In this document: positions 23,118 through 32,717 of the stretch, piece by piece | Position numbering within the stretch: position 1 is the first letter of the stretch | Layout of the letters: the number at the start of each line of letters is the position of its first letter | NCBI GenBank assembly: GCA_964555235.1 | Contig: CAZKRU010000045.1 | Coordinates: 1-33,723, forward strand | DNA length: 33,723 nucleotides | Direction of reading: 5' to 3' | Source: CAZKRU01 sp964555235 | GTDB taxonomy: Bacteria > Verrucomicrobiota > Verrucomicrobiia > Methylacidiphilales > CAMAQI01 | Notes under the pieces: generated by a model | The model's database searches: none | What the model was told of the DNA's origin: nothing | The model's input: only the letters and a program-made list of their open reading frames with translations | Translations under genes and position numbers: made by a program

Positions 23118-26030
23118 ATGACAATTCCTTCTTCCATCCCAGATCGGAACCCTCCTTTCCATTCAGTCTTTCAAGAAGTTTTTGATGTTGTCATCATCGG
23201 CGCGGGTTACGCCGGTTTTGCAGCGGCTCAATCTCTCATAAAAAAGGGGAAGCGCGCTCTTTTGATGACGCGTCAACCGGCTCTCTTGTGGGAAAACGGA
23301 TGGGCCATGTCCCACAAAACCGGAGATTCGAACTCCCCTTTATGGAAGGATTGGATCTCGATGCTTTCTCAACATCATGCCTATTCTTCTCAAGCGATCG
23401 ATGGAGCGATCGCAGAAGTTATCGCAACGGAGTATATACACACGGCATCCATTCCTACTCTCTACTTCGTGGCTCCGATATCCGTTGAGCTCGAATCGGG
23501 AAAAATACGATCTATCATCGTGGGTTCCAAAGGACAACTTCATCGAATTGTCGCCAAGCAATGGTTGGATGCCACTGAAACAGGAGAGATTCTTCACTTA
23601 CTTGCATTGGGATGGAAAACGCCACGTCCTCATCGAAAAATTATAAACCTCTTTTTTCGCCACCAAAATTGGCCGGAATTCGGAGATGTTCCTCTCCTCT
23701 CTCCTGAATTGAGAGGAGCTGTTCTCCGGTGGAAAGAAAGTCTTTGGCCTAAGGAGAGGATTCTTCAAGTCGAATTACCGGAAACTTTCGAAAAAGATGC
23801 GAAATCCGCTTGGATTCCTGCCTTAAAAACCCTCTCCACAGTGTTTCCGACGGAAATGAAAGGAGCTCTTTTAACTCATGGGAGTGTCGTTCCCTTTCCG
23901 TGTTATCGTCCCTCTTCTGAATTTTCCCAATGGGAGTCGAAACTTCCTTCGAATCTAGCGATTTCAATACCAGGTCTTGCGGCGAATGGCTGTAGCACTC
24001 TTGGAGAACGCTTTGATAGCGGATTGGAATCTGCCCACGCTTTATTGGGAAAAACGGAGATGACTCATTCCTCAGACGTTTTAAGCGAGAAAATTATTCT
24101 TCCGGAAGGGATTCCAAGCAGATATACGAACATCGTTGTTGCCGGAACAGGGACCGCAGGAGCTTTGGCGGCGCTTTCGGCTGGTCTAAGTAAGGAAAAA
24201 GTAATTGCAGTGGATTCACTTCCGTTTTGTGGAGGCATTGGCTCGGGTGGAGGTATTCATTTATATTATTATGGAGTCACAGGCGGGCTTCAAGATGAAC
24301 TTGACGTCCGGACGCGTGAATCGATGTCTCTCTTTGGAACATCTTCGCAAATTCAAGGATTTCATCCGGATGCAAAGAAAATTATATTGGACGAAATGCT
24401 CTTGGAAAATGGAGTTCAAATTCTTCGGGAATCCATTTTAGTCCAAGTCGAATGTCACAATCACGTGGTCACCTCTGCATTGATTGCGACTCCCGAGGGG
24501 CCACTTAAAATTTCAGCGAAGGCCTGGATTGATTCAACAGGTGATGGGGATTTAGCTGCGATTGCAGGGGCTCCTTATTCTTTTGGGAGAGCCACCGATG
24601 GCCTGTTTCATGCCTACAGTCAATCTTCAGGAACCATCGCCACTGGAACTTATGGAATGAAAATGGAGATGGTGAATTTTGATGCAGGATTTGTGGATCC
24701 CACCGATCCCGAAGATCTGACTCGGGCCCGACTCGTTGGAATTCGTCACTACTTCAGGTCGCACTATTCGGAAGATGAGCGGCCCACCTACATCGCTCCG
24801 GCATTGGGACTAAGACAATCCCGGCATATCGTGACAGAGTATATTCTTACTCTTGCTGATTTGATCGAACGTCGGACTTTTCCGGATTCCATTGGTTATA
24901 CTGGATGTCATTATGACAATCACGCCACGGATTATGAACTTGAAAGCATAGAAGGGCTTTTTTGGGTATGGGTCTGTCGCCAGTGGAAGGGAAGAACGGC
25001 ATGTGAAATTCCCTATCGAATATTACTTCCTAAGAATCTTGATAATGTTTGGATTGCCTGTCGCGCGTTGGGAGTCACTCCGGATGCGCATGCCTCACTA
25101 CGAATGCAGCGGGATATGCAGCGGGTGGGAGAGGTCGCAGGATTTGCAGCCGTCTTGTCGGTAAAGCATCAATGCAAAAATTCCGAAATTCCCATGGAAG
25201 ACCTTAAAAAACAACTGATTGAAACAGGGGCATTAAAGTTTTCTGAGACGAAAGAACAGGATCCCTTTGGGCCGACGACTAGGGAAGATTCTTTTTCCGG
25301 AGAAAGGAAAGAAAATGCCCCAGTGCCCTATAAAGACTGGATCCAAGAACTTCAAAGCGACCCTCCTTCGAGTGCTCTCTGGTATCTTTACCGCTCGAGA
25401 AAAGGGATCGATGAGATTGTATGCCTCTTAAGTTCTCGTGACAGGACAGTCTCATGGAAGGCTGCTTGTCTCCTTGCGCTTTGGAATGATTCTCGAGGAG
25501 AAAAACGGCTTTGTGAAGCCATTGAAGAAAAGGAATATGGGTGCGAAGCTTCTCCTGAAAAGGAACGGCCCGAATACTTCAGATTTGTCGCCCCTCACTG
25601 GCTTATTGCCATTTCGCTTTTGAGAGAATGCGGAACCTTAAAATCGTTGCCCGTTTTCCTCTCGCTTGTGAATTCCGGCGATTTGCTTTTGAATGTGAGA
25701 ACTTCTCTAGCTCTTGCCTGTAAGCAAATTGGTTTACGGGAAAGACTCGGAGTAAATGAAATCGGGATGCTGGAGCAAATCCTCTCCACGTTATCCAAAA
25801 GGGATGGGCTGAACGCTATTAATGCAGTCCAGAAAAACATTCTCTCCCCCTCGGGGGAGGTTGCTGGAAATTTTCGCTCTTCTCTAATCCGTGAAGATTC
25901 CACATGGCAATTGGACCTTTGTATTCATAAAACTCGGGAAGCGCTAGGACTTCCGAACGACACCCAGTTGGAAAAATATCGATTTGACTCCCGGCGAATT
26001 GTTCGGAGAGCATTTTCATTTCCCTCATAA
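23118..26030 (+). CDS. Tandem two-module FAD-dependent oxidoreductase with C-terminal helical region
   Basis: 970 residues, about twice the usual size for the FAD_oxidored family (PF12831). Module 1 begins with FDVVIIGAGYAGFAAAQSLI (GxGxxG at 28-33) and has WLDATETGEI (149-158) where the family usually has a Thr-Gly-Asp-Gly turn. Module 2 begins with TNIVVAGTGTAGALAALSAG (342-348 glycine loop), then VDSLPFCGGIGSGGG and WIDSTGDGDLAAIAGAPYSFG (470-490), and closes with RALGVTPDAHASLRMQRDMQ, the usual end of the fold. Residues from about 690 form a helical, HEAT-like tail of unknown role. Module 1 looks degenerate and module 2 canonical. No signal peptide is seen. The substrate is unknown; control by the divergent PocR-AraC regulator points to a small-molecule catabolic role. 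Confidence 0.85.
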   Translation: MTIPSSIPDRNPPFHSVFQEVFDVVIIGAGYAGFAAAQSLIKKGKRALLMTRQPALLWENGWAMSHKTGDSNSPLWKDWISMLSQHHAYSSQAIDGAIAEVIATEYIHTASIPTLYFVAPISVELESGKIRSIIVGSKGQLHRIVAKQWLDATETGEILHLLALGWKTPRPHRKIINLFFRHQNWPEFGDVPLLSPELRGAVLRWKESLWPKERILQVELPETFEKDAKSAWIPALKTLSTVFPTEMKGALLTHGSVVPFPCYRPSSEFSQWESKLPSNLAISIPGLAANGCSTLGERFDSGLESAHALLGKTEMTHSSDVLSEKIILPEGIPSRYTNIVVAGTGTAGALAALSAGLSKEKVIAVDSLPFCGGIGSGGGIHLYYYGVTGGLQDELDVRTRESMSLFGTSSQIQGFHPDAKKIILDEMLLENGVQILRESILVQVECHNHVVTSALIATPEGPLKISAKAWIDSTGDGDLAAIAGAPYSFGRATDGLFHAYSQSSGTIATGTYGMKMEMVNFDAGFVDPTDPEDLTRARLVGIRHYFRSHYSEDERPTYIAPALGLRQSRHIVTEYILTLADLIERRTFPDSIGYTGCHYDNHATDYELESIEGLFWVWVCRQWKGRTACEIPYRILLPKNLDNVWIACRALGVTPDAHASLRMQRDMQRVGEVAGFAAVLSVKHQCKNSEIPMEDLKKQLIETGALKFSETKEQDPFGPTTREDSFSGERKENAPVPYKDWIQELQSDPPSSALWYLYRSRKGIDEIVCLLSSRDRTVSWKAACLLALWNDSRGEKRLCEAIEEKEYGCEASPEKERPEYFRFVAPHWLIAISLLRECGTLKSLPVFLSLVNSGDLLLNVRTSLALACKQIGLRERLGVNEIGMLEQILSTLSKRDGLNAINAVQKNILSPSGEVAGNFRSSLIREDSTWQLDLCIHKTREALGLPNDTQLEKYRFDSRRIVRRAFSFPS

Positions 26031-26057
26031 AAATCCGCTCTGAAAGAGGGGTTTTTT
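26029..26057. terminator. Bidirectional intrinsic terminator
   Basis: It overlaps the stop codon of the FAD gene. A-rich 26029-26033 and T-run 26052-26057 flank a stem in which CTCT (26038-26041) pairs with AGAG (26045-26048) and CC pairs with GG, with two mismatches. Reading either way gives a hairpin followed by a T run, so it can end both the plus-strand FAD gene and the minus-strand PEP-CTERM gene. Confidence 0.75.
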
Positions 26058-26076
26058 GAGGCCGATTTCTCCTTCA

Positions 26077-26105
26077 ATTTCATTCACCAAAATGGTGAAT
26101 GAAAT
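26077..26105. repeat. Perfect 12-bp hairpin between convergent genes
   Basis: ATTTCATTCACC (26077-26088) and GGTGAATGAAAT (26094-26105) are exact reverse complements with a 5-base loop. The hairpin lies 12 bases after the end of the minus-strand PEP-CTERM gene. There is no T run directly beside it, so it may protect the 3' end or assist the neighbouring terminator. Confidence 0.6.
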
Positions 26106-26117
26106 CTCGGCGGTGTT

Positions 26118-29100
26118 TCAGGGAAGGTTTAAGGGGGCAATTGTCGATCCTGAAGATCGAGGGCTTGCGGTGAGTCGGTATGTGCACAACAAAAGAAGAC
26201 CTGCGGCAAGCATTGCCCAAGTCGAAGGTTCGGGGACGACAATGGCGGAAAACTGAACGGTAAAGGCACTGGCCCCAGCAGTATTATCCCAAAAATAGCC
26301 GTTGGTATGATAGCCGGTATCCAACACCCACCCCGTGGGGAGCGTGCTGAAGGCAATCGTCGGCGCGGCACTCCAGGTCCCGGTTCCATTGATGAGTGTA
26401 TAAGGAGTCGCCGTGGAGACACTTGATCCTCCCAAGTTATTCAACGTAAAGGTCCAGGTCCCTCCGGCCGTGAGTGTCCCCGCTCCCATGCTGATCAAAT
26501 CGGTTGCAGTCCCGCCATTCATATCAAAATGAAAGGCGCCTCCAGAGCTTGCCGTGAGCCCTCCAGGCATCGACATTGTCCCGATGGTTCCTACTCCCCC
26601 CGGATCGATGATGCTTCCCGCAGCGCTCAACGTGGTTAACCCATTAACCGTTCCGCTCCCTCCGAAGGTGGCACCCGATGCGACACTCACGGCACTGGAT
26701 GCTGCCAGTGATCCCGACCCATTGACCAAAAGTGTTCCTGCGTTGACTGCAGTCGCGCCGGTATACGTATTCGCGCCCGTGAAAATTTGAGTTCCCAAAC
26801 CGGACTTGGTTAGCGTCATCCCCGCAGAACCGTTAGCAATCACACCGGAGTAGGAGTTGCTGACGCCGTTTCCGGGATTCAGTGTCAGAGCTGTCATGCT
26901 GCTGTATCCCGTGGTGATGACTGAGGCCAGGTCACGTGCACCGGATCCATCTTTGAGTCCGCCAAACGTCGGAGTCGTCGTCGTCAGAGTGACAACGCCC
27001 GCGCCAGAGGTATCGAGGGCGCTGTTCTGGATCGCAAGATTGTTGCTGAGGGTTAAGGTTCCCAAGGTCGATTTCGTATCGCCGCTGAAGGTATTTGCAC
27101 CGGAGAGGGTCAGACCCGAGGTGGAGCTGTTTTCAGTGACGCCGGTGACATTTGCGCCAATGACCGCACTGATGACTCCCGAGCCGACGCCCGTGCCGCT
27201 GTTCGTAATTGTCCCGGTGTTATTGATCGAAGTCGTCTGAAGAGTGACGTTGCCACTCGTGCTGGCACCATTGGAGATTATAAGATTTCCGGTTCCGGTG
27301 ATTCCGCCGCTAAAGGTGGTCGTCCCGGTGGTCCCCGTAGAAGCCAGTGTCAGATTATTACCATTGAGTCCGATCGCCCCGTTGATATTGGCTCCCGATG
27401 ACGTTCCGTTATTGGCAATCGTGAGAGTTCCGACTGCGCTGGTTCCCAAGTTAATGGCGTTGGTGATGGTATTCGAGCCTACTTTAAATGTCGCCGAGCC
27501 GCCGGCAGAATCACCGAGAGTAATCGCATTGGTGGAGGGGCCCCCCGCACCACTGGTCGTTGAGACGTTGCTCACCAGCGCCAGGGCGGTTCCATTTTTG
27601 ATCGTGAGACCTCCGCTGTAGGTGTTTACTCCGGAGAGAGTCAACTGACTCGTTGCGCTGTTCTGTACCACTCCGGTGACATTCGAGCCGATGTTTGCGC
27701 TGATCGTCGTAGTTCCTGCGTTCGTCCCTGCATTGGTGATTGTTCCCGTATTGTTGATGGCAGTGGTCGAGAGCGTGATTGCTCCAGAATTGGCGTTGTC
27801 ACTAAGGGTGAGGTTTCCGATTCCAGTGATGCCTCCGCTCACCGTGGTTGAGCCGGTAGTGCCGCTATTATCGATTGCTAAATTATTGCCATTGAGCCCA
27901 ATCGCCCCACTGAAAACGGCGGCCGTTCCTCCTCCGTTATTACTAATGGTGAGTGTACCAACCGCATTGGTTCCCAAATTAATGGCGTTGGAGACGGTGA
28001 ATGATTGTGCCTTCAAGGTTGCGGAGCCTCCCGCCGAGTCACCCAAGGTAATGGCATTGGTTGAAGGTCCAGCAGCACCGCTAGTCGTGGATACATTGCT
28101 CACACCGGCCAAGACGGTCCCGTTCTTAATCGCTAGGCCGCCGCTAAAGGTGTTCGCTCCCGAAAGAGTCAACATGCTCGTTGAACTGTTTTGTACGACG
28201 CCGGTCACATTTGACCCAATGACAGCACTGATGATTGTTCCACCGGTGCCGGCTCCCGCGTTGGTAATCGTTCCGACGTTGTTTAAGGAGGCAGTCGAAA
28301 GAGTCATGTTCGAGCTACCTCCCACGCTCAGCGTCACATTGTTCGTTCCGGTGATTCCACCGGAGAGGGTGGGATTCACGTTGCCGGTCGTACCGATGGT
28401 CAAGGTTCCCGTACTTGCGTTGGTCGCCAAAGTGATGGGGTTGGCGAAGGTTAACGCGGATCCGATCAACAAACTTGCGGTATTGCTTCCACTCGTATCC
28501 CCCAAAGTAACTGCACCTGTACCGGAGCCTCCCAACGCACTGGTAGAGGTCTTGCCAATGACGGTTCCGCTCTTGATCGTTAATCCGCCGGTGAAGGTGT
28601 TGACTCCGGAGAGGATTAGATTTGAAGTAGAACTGTTCTCGACCACTCCGGTGACGTTTGTGCCGATGACGCCACTGATGGTGGAGTCTCCCGTTCCTGT
28701 TCCGCTATTGGTGATCGTTCCCGTATGATTGATGGAGGTTGTTGAGAGCGTGATCCCTGCTGCCGTACTGCTATTGTTATTGAGGGTGAGATTGCCGGTG
28801 CCGTCTACGCCGCCAGAAACGGTAAATAGCTGAGTTCCTGCCGTATTCGTGAGAGTGGTACCGCTGCCATTGACGGTTAAGGCAGTGGTGCCGATCGTCA
28901 ATGCGCTCGTGGTGCTGTTCTGGTTGATGCCAGTAACGTTGCTCCCAACGCCGTCACTGATCGTTACCGTGCCATTGCCGGTACCTGCGTTGGTAATCGT
29001 TCCCGAGTTATTGATCGCGGCGGTTGTAAAATTGAGTGCTGAGTTGCCACCATCGCCGATGGTAAAATTATTTATCCCAGTGACCCCACCGGAATAGGTA

Positions 29101-30772
29101 ACGATGACGTTGCCTGTGGAGCCAATCGTCAGGGTCCCGACACTCGCATTGGTTGCCAAGGTAATTGGGTTTGCAAAAGTCAAAGCCGTGTTGCCGAGCA
29201 AGCTGGCAGCGTTACTTCCCGCCGTATCCCCCAAGGTAATTGCTCCAGTACCCGAGCCTCCAAACGCACTTGCATCGGTCTTGCCGATAACCGTTCCACT
29301 CTTGATTGTTAGCCCACTGGTGAAAGTGTTGATGCCGGAAAGAATTAGATTCGATGTGGAACTGTTTTGAATGACTCCCGTGACGTTTGTGCCAATGACT
29401 GCACTGATGGTGGAGTCACCCGTTCCACTTCCGCTATTCGTAATCGTTCCTGTATTATTGACCGAAGTGGTTGAGAGGGTGATTCCCGCCGCCATGCTGC
29501 TATTATTGTTGAGGATCAAATTACCCGTTCCCCCGACGCCTCCAGAAACAGTCAGTATTTTGGTTCCTGCCGTGTTCGTCAGTGTGGTGCCACTGCCATT
29601 AACGGTGAGGGCAGCTGTACTAATCGTCAACGCGCTCGTGGTGCTATTCTGGTTAATGCCGGTGACGTTACTGCCAACTCCACCGCTGATCGTTACCGTT
29701 CCGGATCCGCCTCCCGCATTCGTGATTGTTCCCGCATTGTTCACGGCCGCCGTCGAAAAAGTCAGCGAAGAAGATCCTCCATCGTTGATCGTAAAGTTAT
29801 TTGTGCCGGTCACTCCACCGGTGTAAGTAACGCCATTATTGACATTGGAACCGATGGTCAAGGTTCCCGTGCTCGCATTGGTTGCCAAGGTGATCGGGTT
29901 GGCCATTGACAACCCCGCGCCCCCCATCAGGCTGGCGGCAGAGCTCCCTGTCGTGTTTCCTAAGGTGACCGCTCCCGTGCCGGAGCCGCCCAACCCATTG
30001 TTAGCGGTAGAAGTGACCGTTCCTGCCTGAATCGTCAGTCCACCGGTAAACGTGTTCGAGCCCGAGAGCGTGACAACCCCTGAGCCGCTCATGTTAGAAA
30101 TCAGAGCCGTGGTACCGGTAGTGCCGCCATCGGCAACGACGTTGGAAATGGTGGTGCCGCCGCTGCCAGATCCATTCAAGGTAAGCGTAAATGGGGTGAC
30201 GTTTGCGTCGTTCGCAACAGAGGTGACGGTCAAAAGGTTGCTGGAATTATTTGTCCAAGATTGACTCGCCCCGAGTGTGATCCCCTGAGTGCCCGCAGCT
30301 CCGATGGTTGCCGCTCCTGAAGCGGCGTTCATGACGATGCCGCTAGACCCGACGTTAAGGCGATTGGCGCCGGTTGATGTTGTTACAGTGAGAGCGGCAG
30401 TACTCGTCACGCCATCGCCGATAATAATGCCAGCGATATTGCCATTCGAGGTTGCGGTTGGTTGAAATGCGTAACTGGTTTGATTAAACAGCGCGATATC
30501 GGTAGTCAGGTCGCTTGTGGGGCGACGCCTCCAATCCAGTTGCTTCCTGTAGCCCACGTAACGTTCCCAGCAGCTGCACTCCATGAAATGTTTGCCGCAA
30601 ATGCCAACGGGTTTGAAAAGATCGCCAGCAGTGTTAAGAGAGAAGTGATGCGACATAATTTCAGAATCGGTTTTGCGTTTTTACAAATCTCAAGAGAGGG
30701 ACGCACCAAAGTGCCTTGCGCAGGACCAAAGAAAAGCGAATGAGATCGATTCGGTGTCATTAGAAAATTCAT
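26118..30772 (-). CDS. Giant autotransporter-repeat PEP-CTERM surface protein, frameshifted near 5' end
   Basis: The restored product is about 1551 residues. The 5' part (30772 down to about 30519) encodes a long N-region, a signal peptide (LCRITSLLTLLAIFSNPLAFAA) and then NWIGGVAP; its frame then stops at once. The other frame takes over at TSDLTTDIALFN and runs without a stop to 26118. The join is at a four-C run (30519-30522, GGGG on the plus strand), where one extra C would make one continuous gene. The body is Gly/Thr/Ser/Asn-rich beta-helical repeats of the autotransporter-associated type (NTFTGGLTIKSGTV, GTGAVTLGD). The C-terminus is VVPEPSTWAMLAAGLLLL plus a short basic tail, a PEP-CTERM sorting signal for exosortase processing. 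A frame starting at 30656 is not the true N-terminus. Likely a surface or matrix protein. Confidence 0.85.
27295..28347 (-). repeat. Two tandem units of about 528 bases inside the PEP-CTERM gene
   Basis: Matching landmarks recur at 27295, 27823 and 28348 (steps of 528 and 525 bases, about 176 residues). A second landmark (CTGGTCGT at 27553, CTAGTCGT at 28081) also gives 528. Each unit encodes VSNVSTTSG, GPSTNAITLGDSAGGSAT and GAIGLNGNN. The multiple-of-three lengths keep the frame. Confidence 0.8.
28401..29858 (-). repeat. Two tandem units of exactly 729 bases inside the PEP-CTERM gene
   Basis: The same landmark (CAAGGTTCCCGT and variants) occurs at 28401, 29130 and 29859, exactly 729 bases (243 residues) apart, and an independent landmark near 28863 and 29592 gives the same step. 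Each unit encodes two sub-blocks with NGSGTTLTNTAGT and NTFTGGLTIKSGTVIGKT. A third, partial unit begins at 29859. Confidence 0.85.
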
Positions 30773-30891
30773 AAAGTTGCATATGAATTTATAGGCATCA
30801 TTTACCTCACAAACGCAAATGCTTAGCTATATGAAGGTTGTGTTTATAACGTTGATGTGTCAAATCGAATGCGCTCAGTTCAAGCGAAGTT
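30773..30891 (-). promoter_or_regulatory. Upstream region of the PEP-CTERM gene
   Basis: These 119 A/T-rich bases lie between the end of the hydroxypyruvate reductase gene and the giant PEP-CTERM gene, both on the minus strand. They should hold the promoter of the latter. No clear terminator hairpin and no well-spaced -35/-10 pair was identified. Confidence 0.35.
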
Positions 30892-31848
30892 TCAATTCAC
30901 CAAATTCGTCGGTTTTCCGGACTGAAAGGCTTGGACGTTTTCGACGGTTGTTTTCATGAGGCGCTGACGTGCTTCGAAGGCGGCCCATGCAATATGGGGG
31001 GTAATCAGGATATTTTTTGCTTTGAGCAAAGGATTCTCCGCACGAATCGGTTCAAGGGAGACCACATCGCAAGCCGCGCCCGCAAGAAGTCCCTCGTTCA
31101 GGGCATCGGCAAGATCTTGTTCATTCACGAGCAGGCCTCGCGCGGTATTGATTAATAATGCGCTTTTCTTCATCCGGGAGAGCAGGGGACGATTGACCAT
31201 TTTTTGATTTTCAGGAGTCAGAGGGCAGTGGAGTGAAATCACGTCCGCCTCTTCAAAAATCTGCTCGGTGGTTCTCCATTCAAAAGGGTATGAAGGGGCG
31301 GCTTTTTGAGAACGGCTTTGAGCCAGAACTTTCATTCGAAAGGCATGAGCGAGCTCGCCAATGCGCTGACCGATTCGGCCAAAACCGATGATTCCGATGG
31401 TCTTTCCCTGTAATTCAGCGAACGAGGAATGCTTCCAAAAGCAAAAGTCCGGGCATTTCTCCCATTCTCCCTTTTTCACCAAGTCCCCATGCAACTGGGG
31501 TTGTTTGTAAAAATTAAGAATGAACGAGAGGACAAATTCGGCGACGGCATCCGTTCCATAGACCGGGACATTCGAGACAGAAATCCCTTGAGCTCTTGCG
31601 GCTTGAGTATCCACAATATTGTATCCGGTCGCCAAGACACTGATAAACTTGAGGCGAGGGAGCTGCTTGAGGGTTTCGGCGGTCAGAGGCGTTTTATTCG
31701 TCAAAACGATCTCTGCGTCGCCCGCTCGTTCCACGATCTTCTCCGAGGCGGTGCGATCATAGACCTTCAGCTCTCCCAATCGATTCAATTCATCCCAAGG
31801 ATTATCTCCGGGATTGAGGGTGTAACCATCCAGTACGACAATTTTCAC
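30892..31848 (-). CDS. D-2-hydroxyacid dehydrogenase, hydroxypyruvate/glycerate type
   Basis: 318 residues, normal for the family. A NAD-binding Rossmann domain with IGIIGFGRIGQRIGELAHAF (GFGRIG at 155-160) sits within a split catalytic domain. The catalytic set is complete: Arg237 (INTARGLLV), Glu266 (SLEPI) and His285 (ITPHIAWA). VLATGYNIVD (71-80) and VPVYGTDAVAEF (94-105) resemble glycerate dehydrogenases, which interconvert hydroxypyruvate and D-glycerate, so that is the best guess; other 2-keto acids are possible. The start is GTG 31848, with AAGGAAAA upstream giving a usable Shine-Dalgarno. It lies 18 bases after rraA-like and forms an operon with it and probably gntR. Confidence 0.9.
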   Translation of the reverse strand: MKIVVLDGYTLNPGDNPWDELNRLGELKVYDRTASEKIVERAGDAEIVLTNKTPLTAETLKQLPRLKFISVLATGYNIVDTQAARAQGISVSNVPVYGTDAVAEFVLSFILNFYKQPQLHGDLVKKGEWEKCPDFCFWKHSSFAELQGKTIGIIGFGRIGQRIGELAHAFRMKVLAQSRSQKAAPSYPFEWRTTEQIFEEADVISLHCPLTPENQKMVNRPLLSRMKKSALLINTARGLLVNEQDLADALNEGLLAGAACDVVSLEPIRAENPLLKAKNILITPHIAWAAFEARQRLMKTTVENVQAFQSGKPTNLVN

Positions 31849-31866
31849 AGGTTTTCCTTTTTGAGC

Positions 31867-32676
31867 TTACCATTCTCCATGACGATTAAACTTTGCTTGG
31901 GCGGCTTGATTGAATTGTGCTCCGGCGGTATTGATGGCGCTAAGGATCTCAGAGGTTGATTTTCCCGAGGCTTCACGTGCGGCGGGAATAATCGTGTTAC
32001 ATTCGTTGGCATCCATAAAAGCGACGGCTTCCACTAAGCGAGGATAGTCTTCTTCGGGGATCGCCAGAAATCCGTGTTTATCGGCATGAATGAGTTGGCC
32101 TGGACTGATTTTTGTTCCAAAAACCTCCACCGGACAATTCCATTCAACCGGAATACTATAGGCATGTCCAACACAGAGACGTCGCGCTAATGCCTTGAAG
32201 CCTGCATTACACATCTCATCCACATCTCGAATTCCGCCGTCAATAATGGTTCCGACACAACCTAAAGAACGATGGATGTTGCTATTCACTTCGCCCCAAA
32301 ACGCTCCGTAAAGCTCCGGTTTATCCAGATCCTGAACCACCACAATTTTTGGGCCAGGAATGCTTGCGACATATTCCCGATATTGAGACCAGGCCTTCGG
32401 ATTTGTTTTCAGGTGTTTTGGATTTCCGGGCTGAAACTTTACCGTAATCGCATAACCGACCATGGGCCCCATTTGAGGCATAAAATCACGGGTTTCTTCT
32501 CGGTTGAATCCTTCGCGACCGGCATTTTTACTCGTGATCTGCTCCCACCCATTATACACGGTCGGGGTATTCCATCGCTTTAATTTCAGGAGATCGGAGT
32601 AGGGAAGCGACCGGGTCTTTTTGGAAGTCGATTTGGTTGCGGGGGATTGGGCTTTAGGACGAGTGCTTGAATTCAT
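31867..32676 (-). CDS. RraA-like family protein, possible 4-hydroxy-2-oxo-acid aldolase
   Basis: 269 residues, longer than E. coli RraA (about 160), with a Lys/Ser-rich N-terminal extension of about 25 residues. The family core is visible: AFWGEVNSNIHRSLGCVG (125-142), DGGIRDVDEM (146-155, with the metal/pyruvate-binding Arg150-Asp151) and ISPGQLIHADKHGFLAIP (190-207), where PGD and DG of typical members are PGQ and HG. Related enzymes are class II pyruvate aldolases acting on 4-hydroxy-4-methyl-2-oxoglutarate or similar acids; RraA itself inhibits RNase E. Beside a hydroxypyruvate-type reductase and a GntR regulator, an aldolase-like role in acid catabolism is more likely. Confidence 0.85.
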   Translation of the reverse strand: MNSSTRPKAQSPATKSTSKKTRSLPYSDLLKLKRWNTPTVYNGWEQITSKNAGREGFNREETRDFMPQMGPMVGYAITVKFQPGNPKHLKTNPKAWSQYREYVASIPGPKIVVVQDLDKPELYGAFWGEVNSNIHRSLGCVGTIIDGGIRDVDEMCNAGFKALARRLCVGHAYSIPVEWNCPVEVFGTKISPGQLIHADKHGFLAIPEEDYPRLVEAVAFMDANECNTIIPAAREASGKSTSEILSAINTAGAQFNQAAQAKFNRHGEW

Positions 32677-32690
32677 GGGATTACTAATAT

Positions 32691-32700
32691 ATCACGTGAT
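32691..32700. promoter_or_regulatory. Palindrome ATCACGTGAT between gntR and rraA-like genes
   Basis: A perfect 10-base palindrome sits 14 bases before the rraA-like start codon, in a 41-base gap. A second short inverted repeat ATTG-TGT-CAAT lies at about 32703-32713. The position fits an operator for the neighbouring GntR protein; binding is inferred. Confidence 0.45.
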
Positions 32701-32717
32701 CTATTGTGTCAATTAAT

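Noticed and set aside
26554..30264. Series of long plus-strand open frames (up to 350 codons) opposite the giant PEP-CTERM gene
   Set aside because: They are low-complexity Val/Pro/Leu-rich translations of the complement of Gly/Thr/Ser repeats, with no domain motifs. The minus-strand frame has the signal peptide, repeats and sorting signal.
30519..30656. Start of the PEP-CTERM protein at 30656 in the long frame
   Set aside because: The 45 residues this adds are Cys/Trp/Arg-rich and unlike a signal peptide, whereas the alternate frame over the same bases gives a good signal peptide and the expected NWIGG motif.
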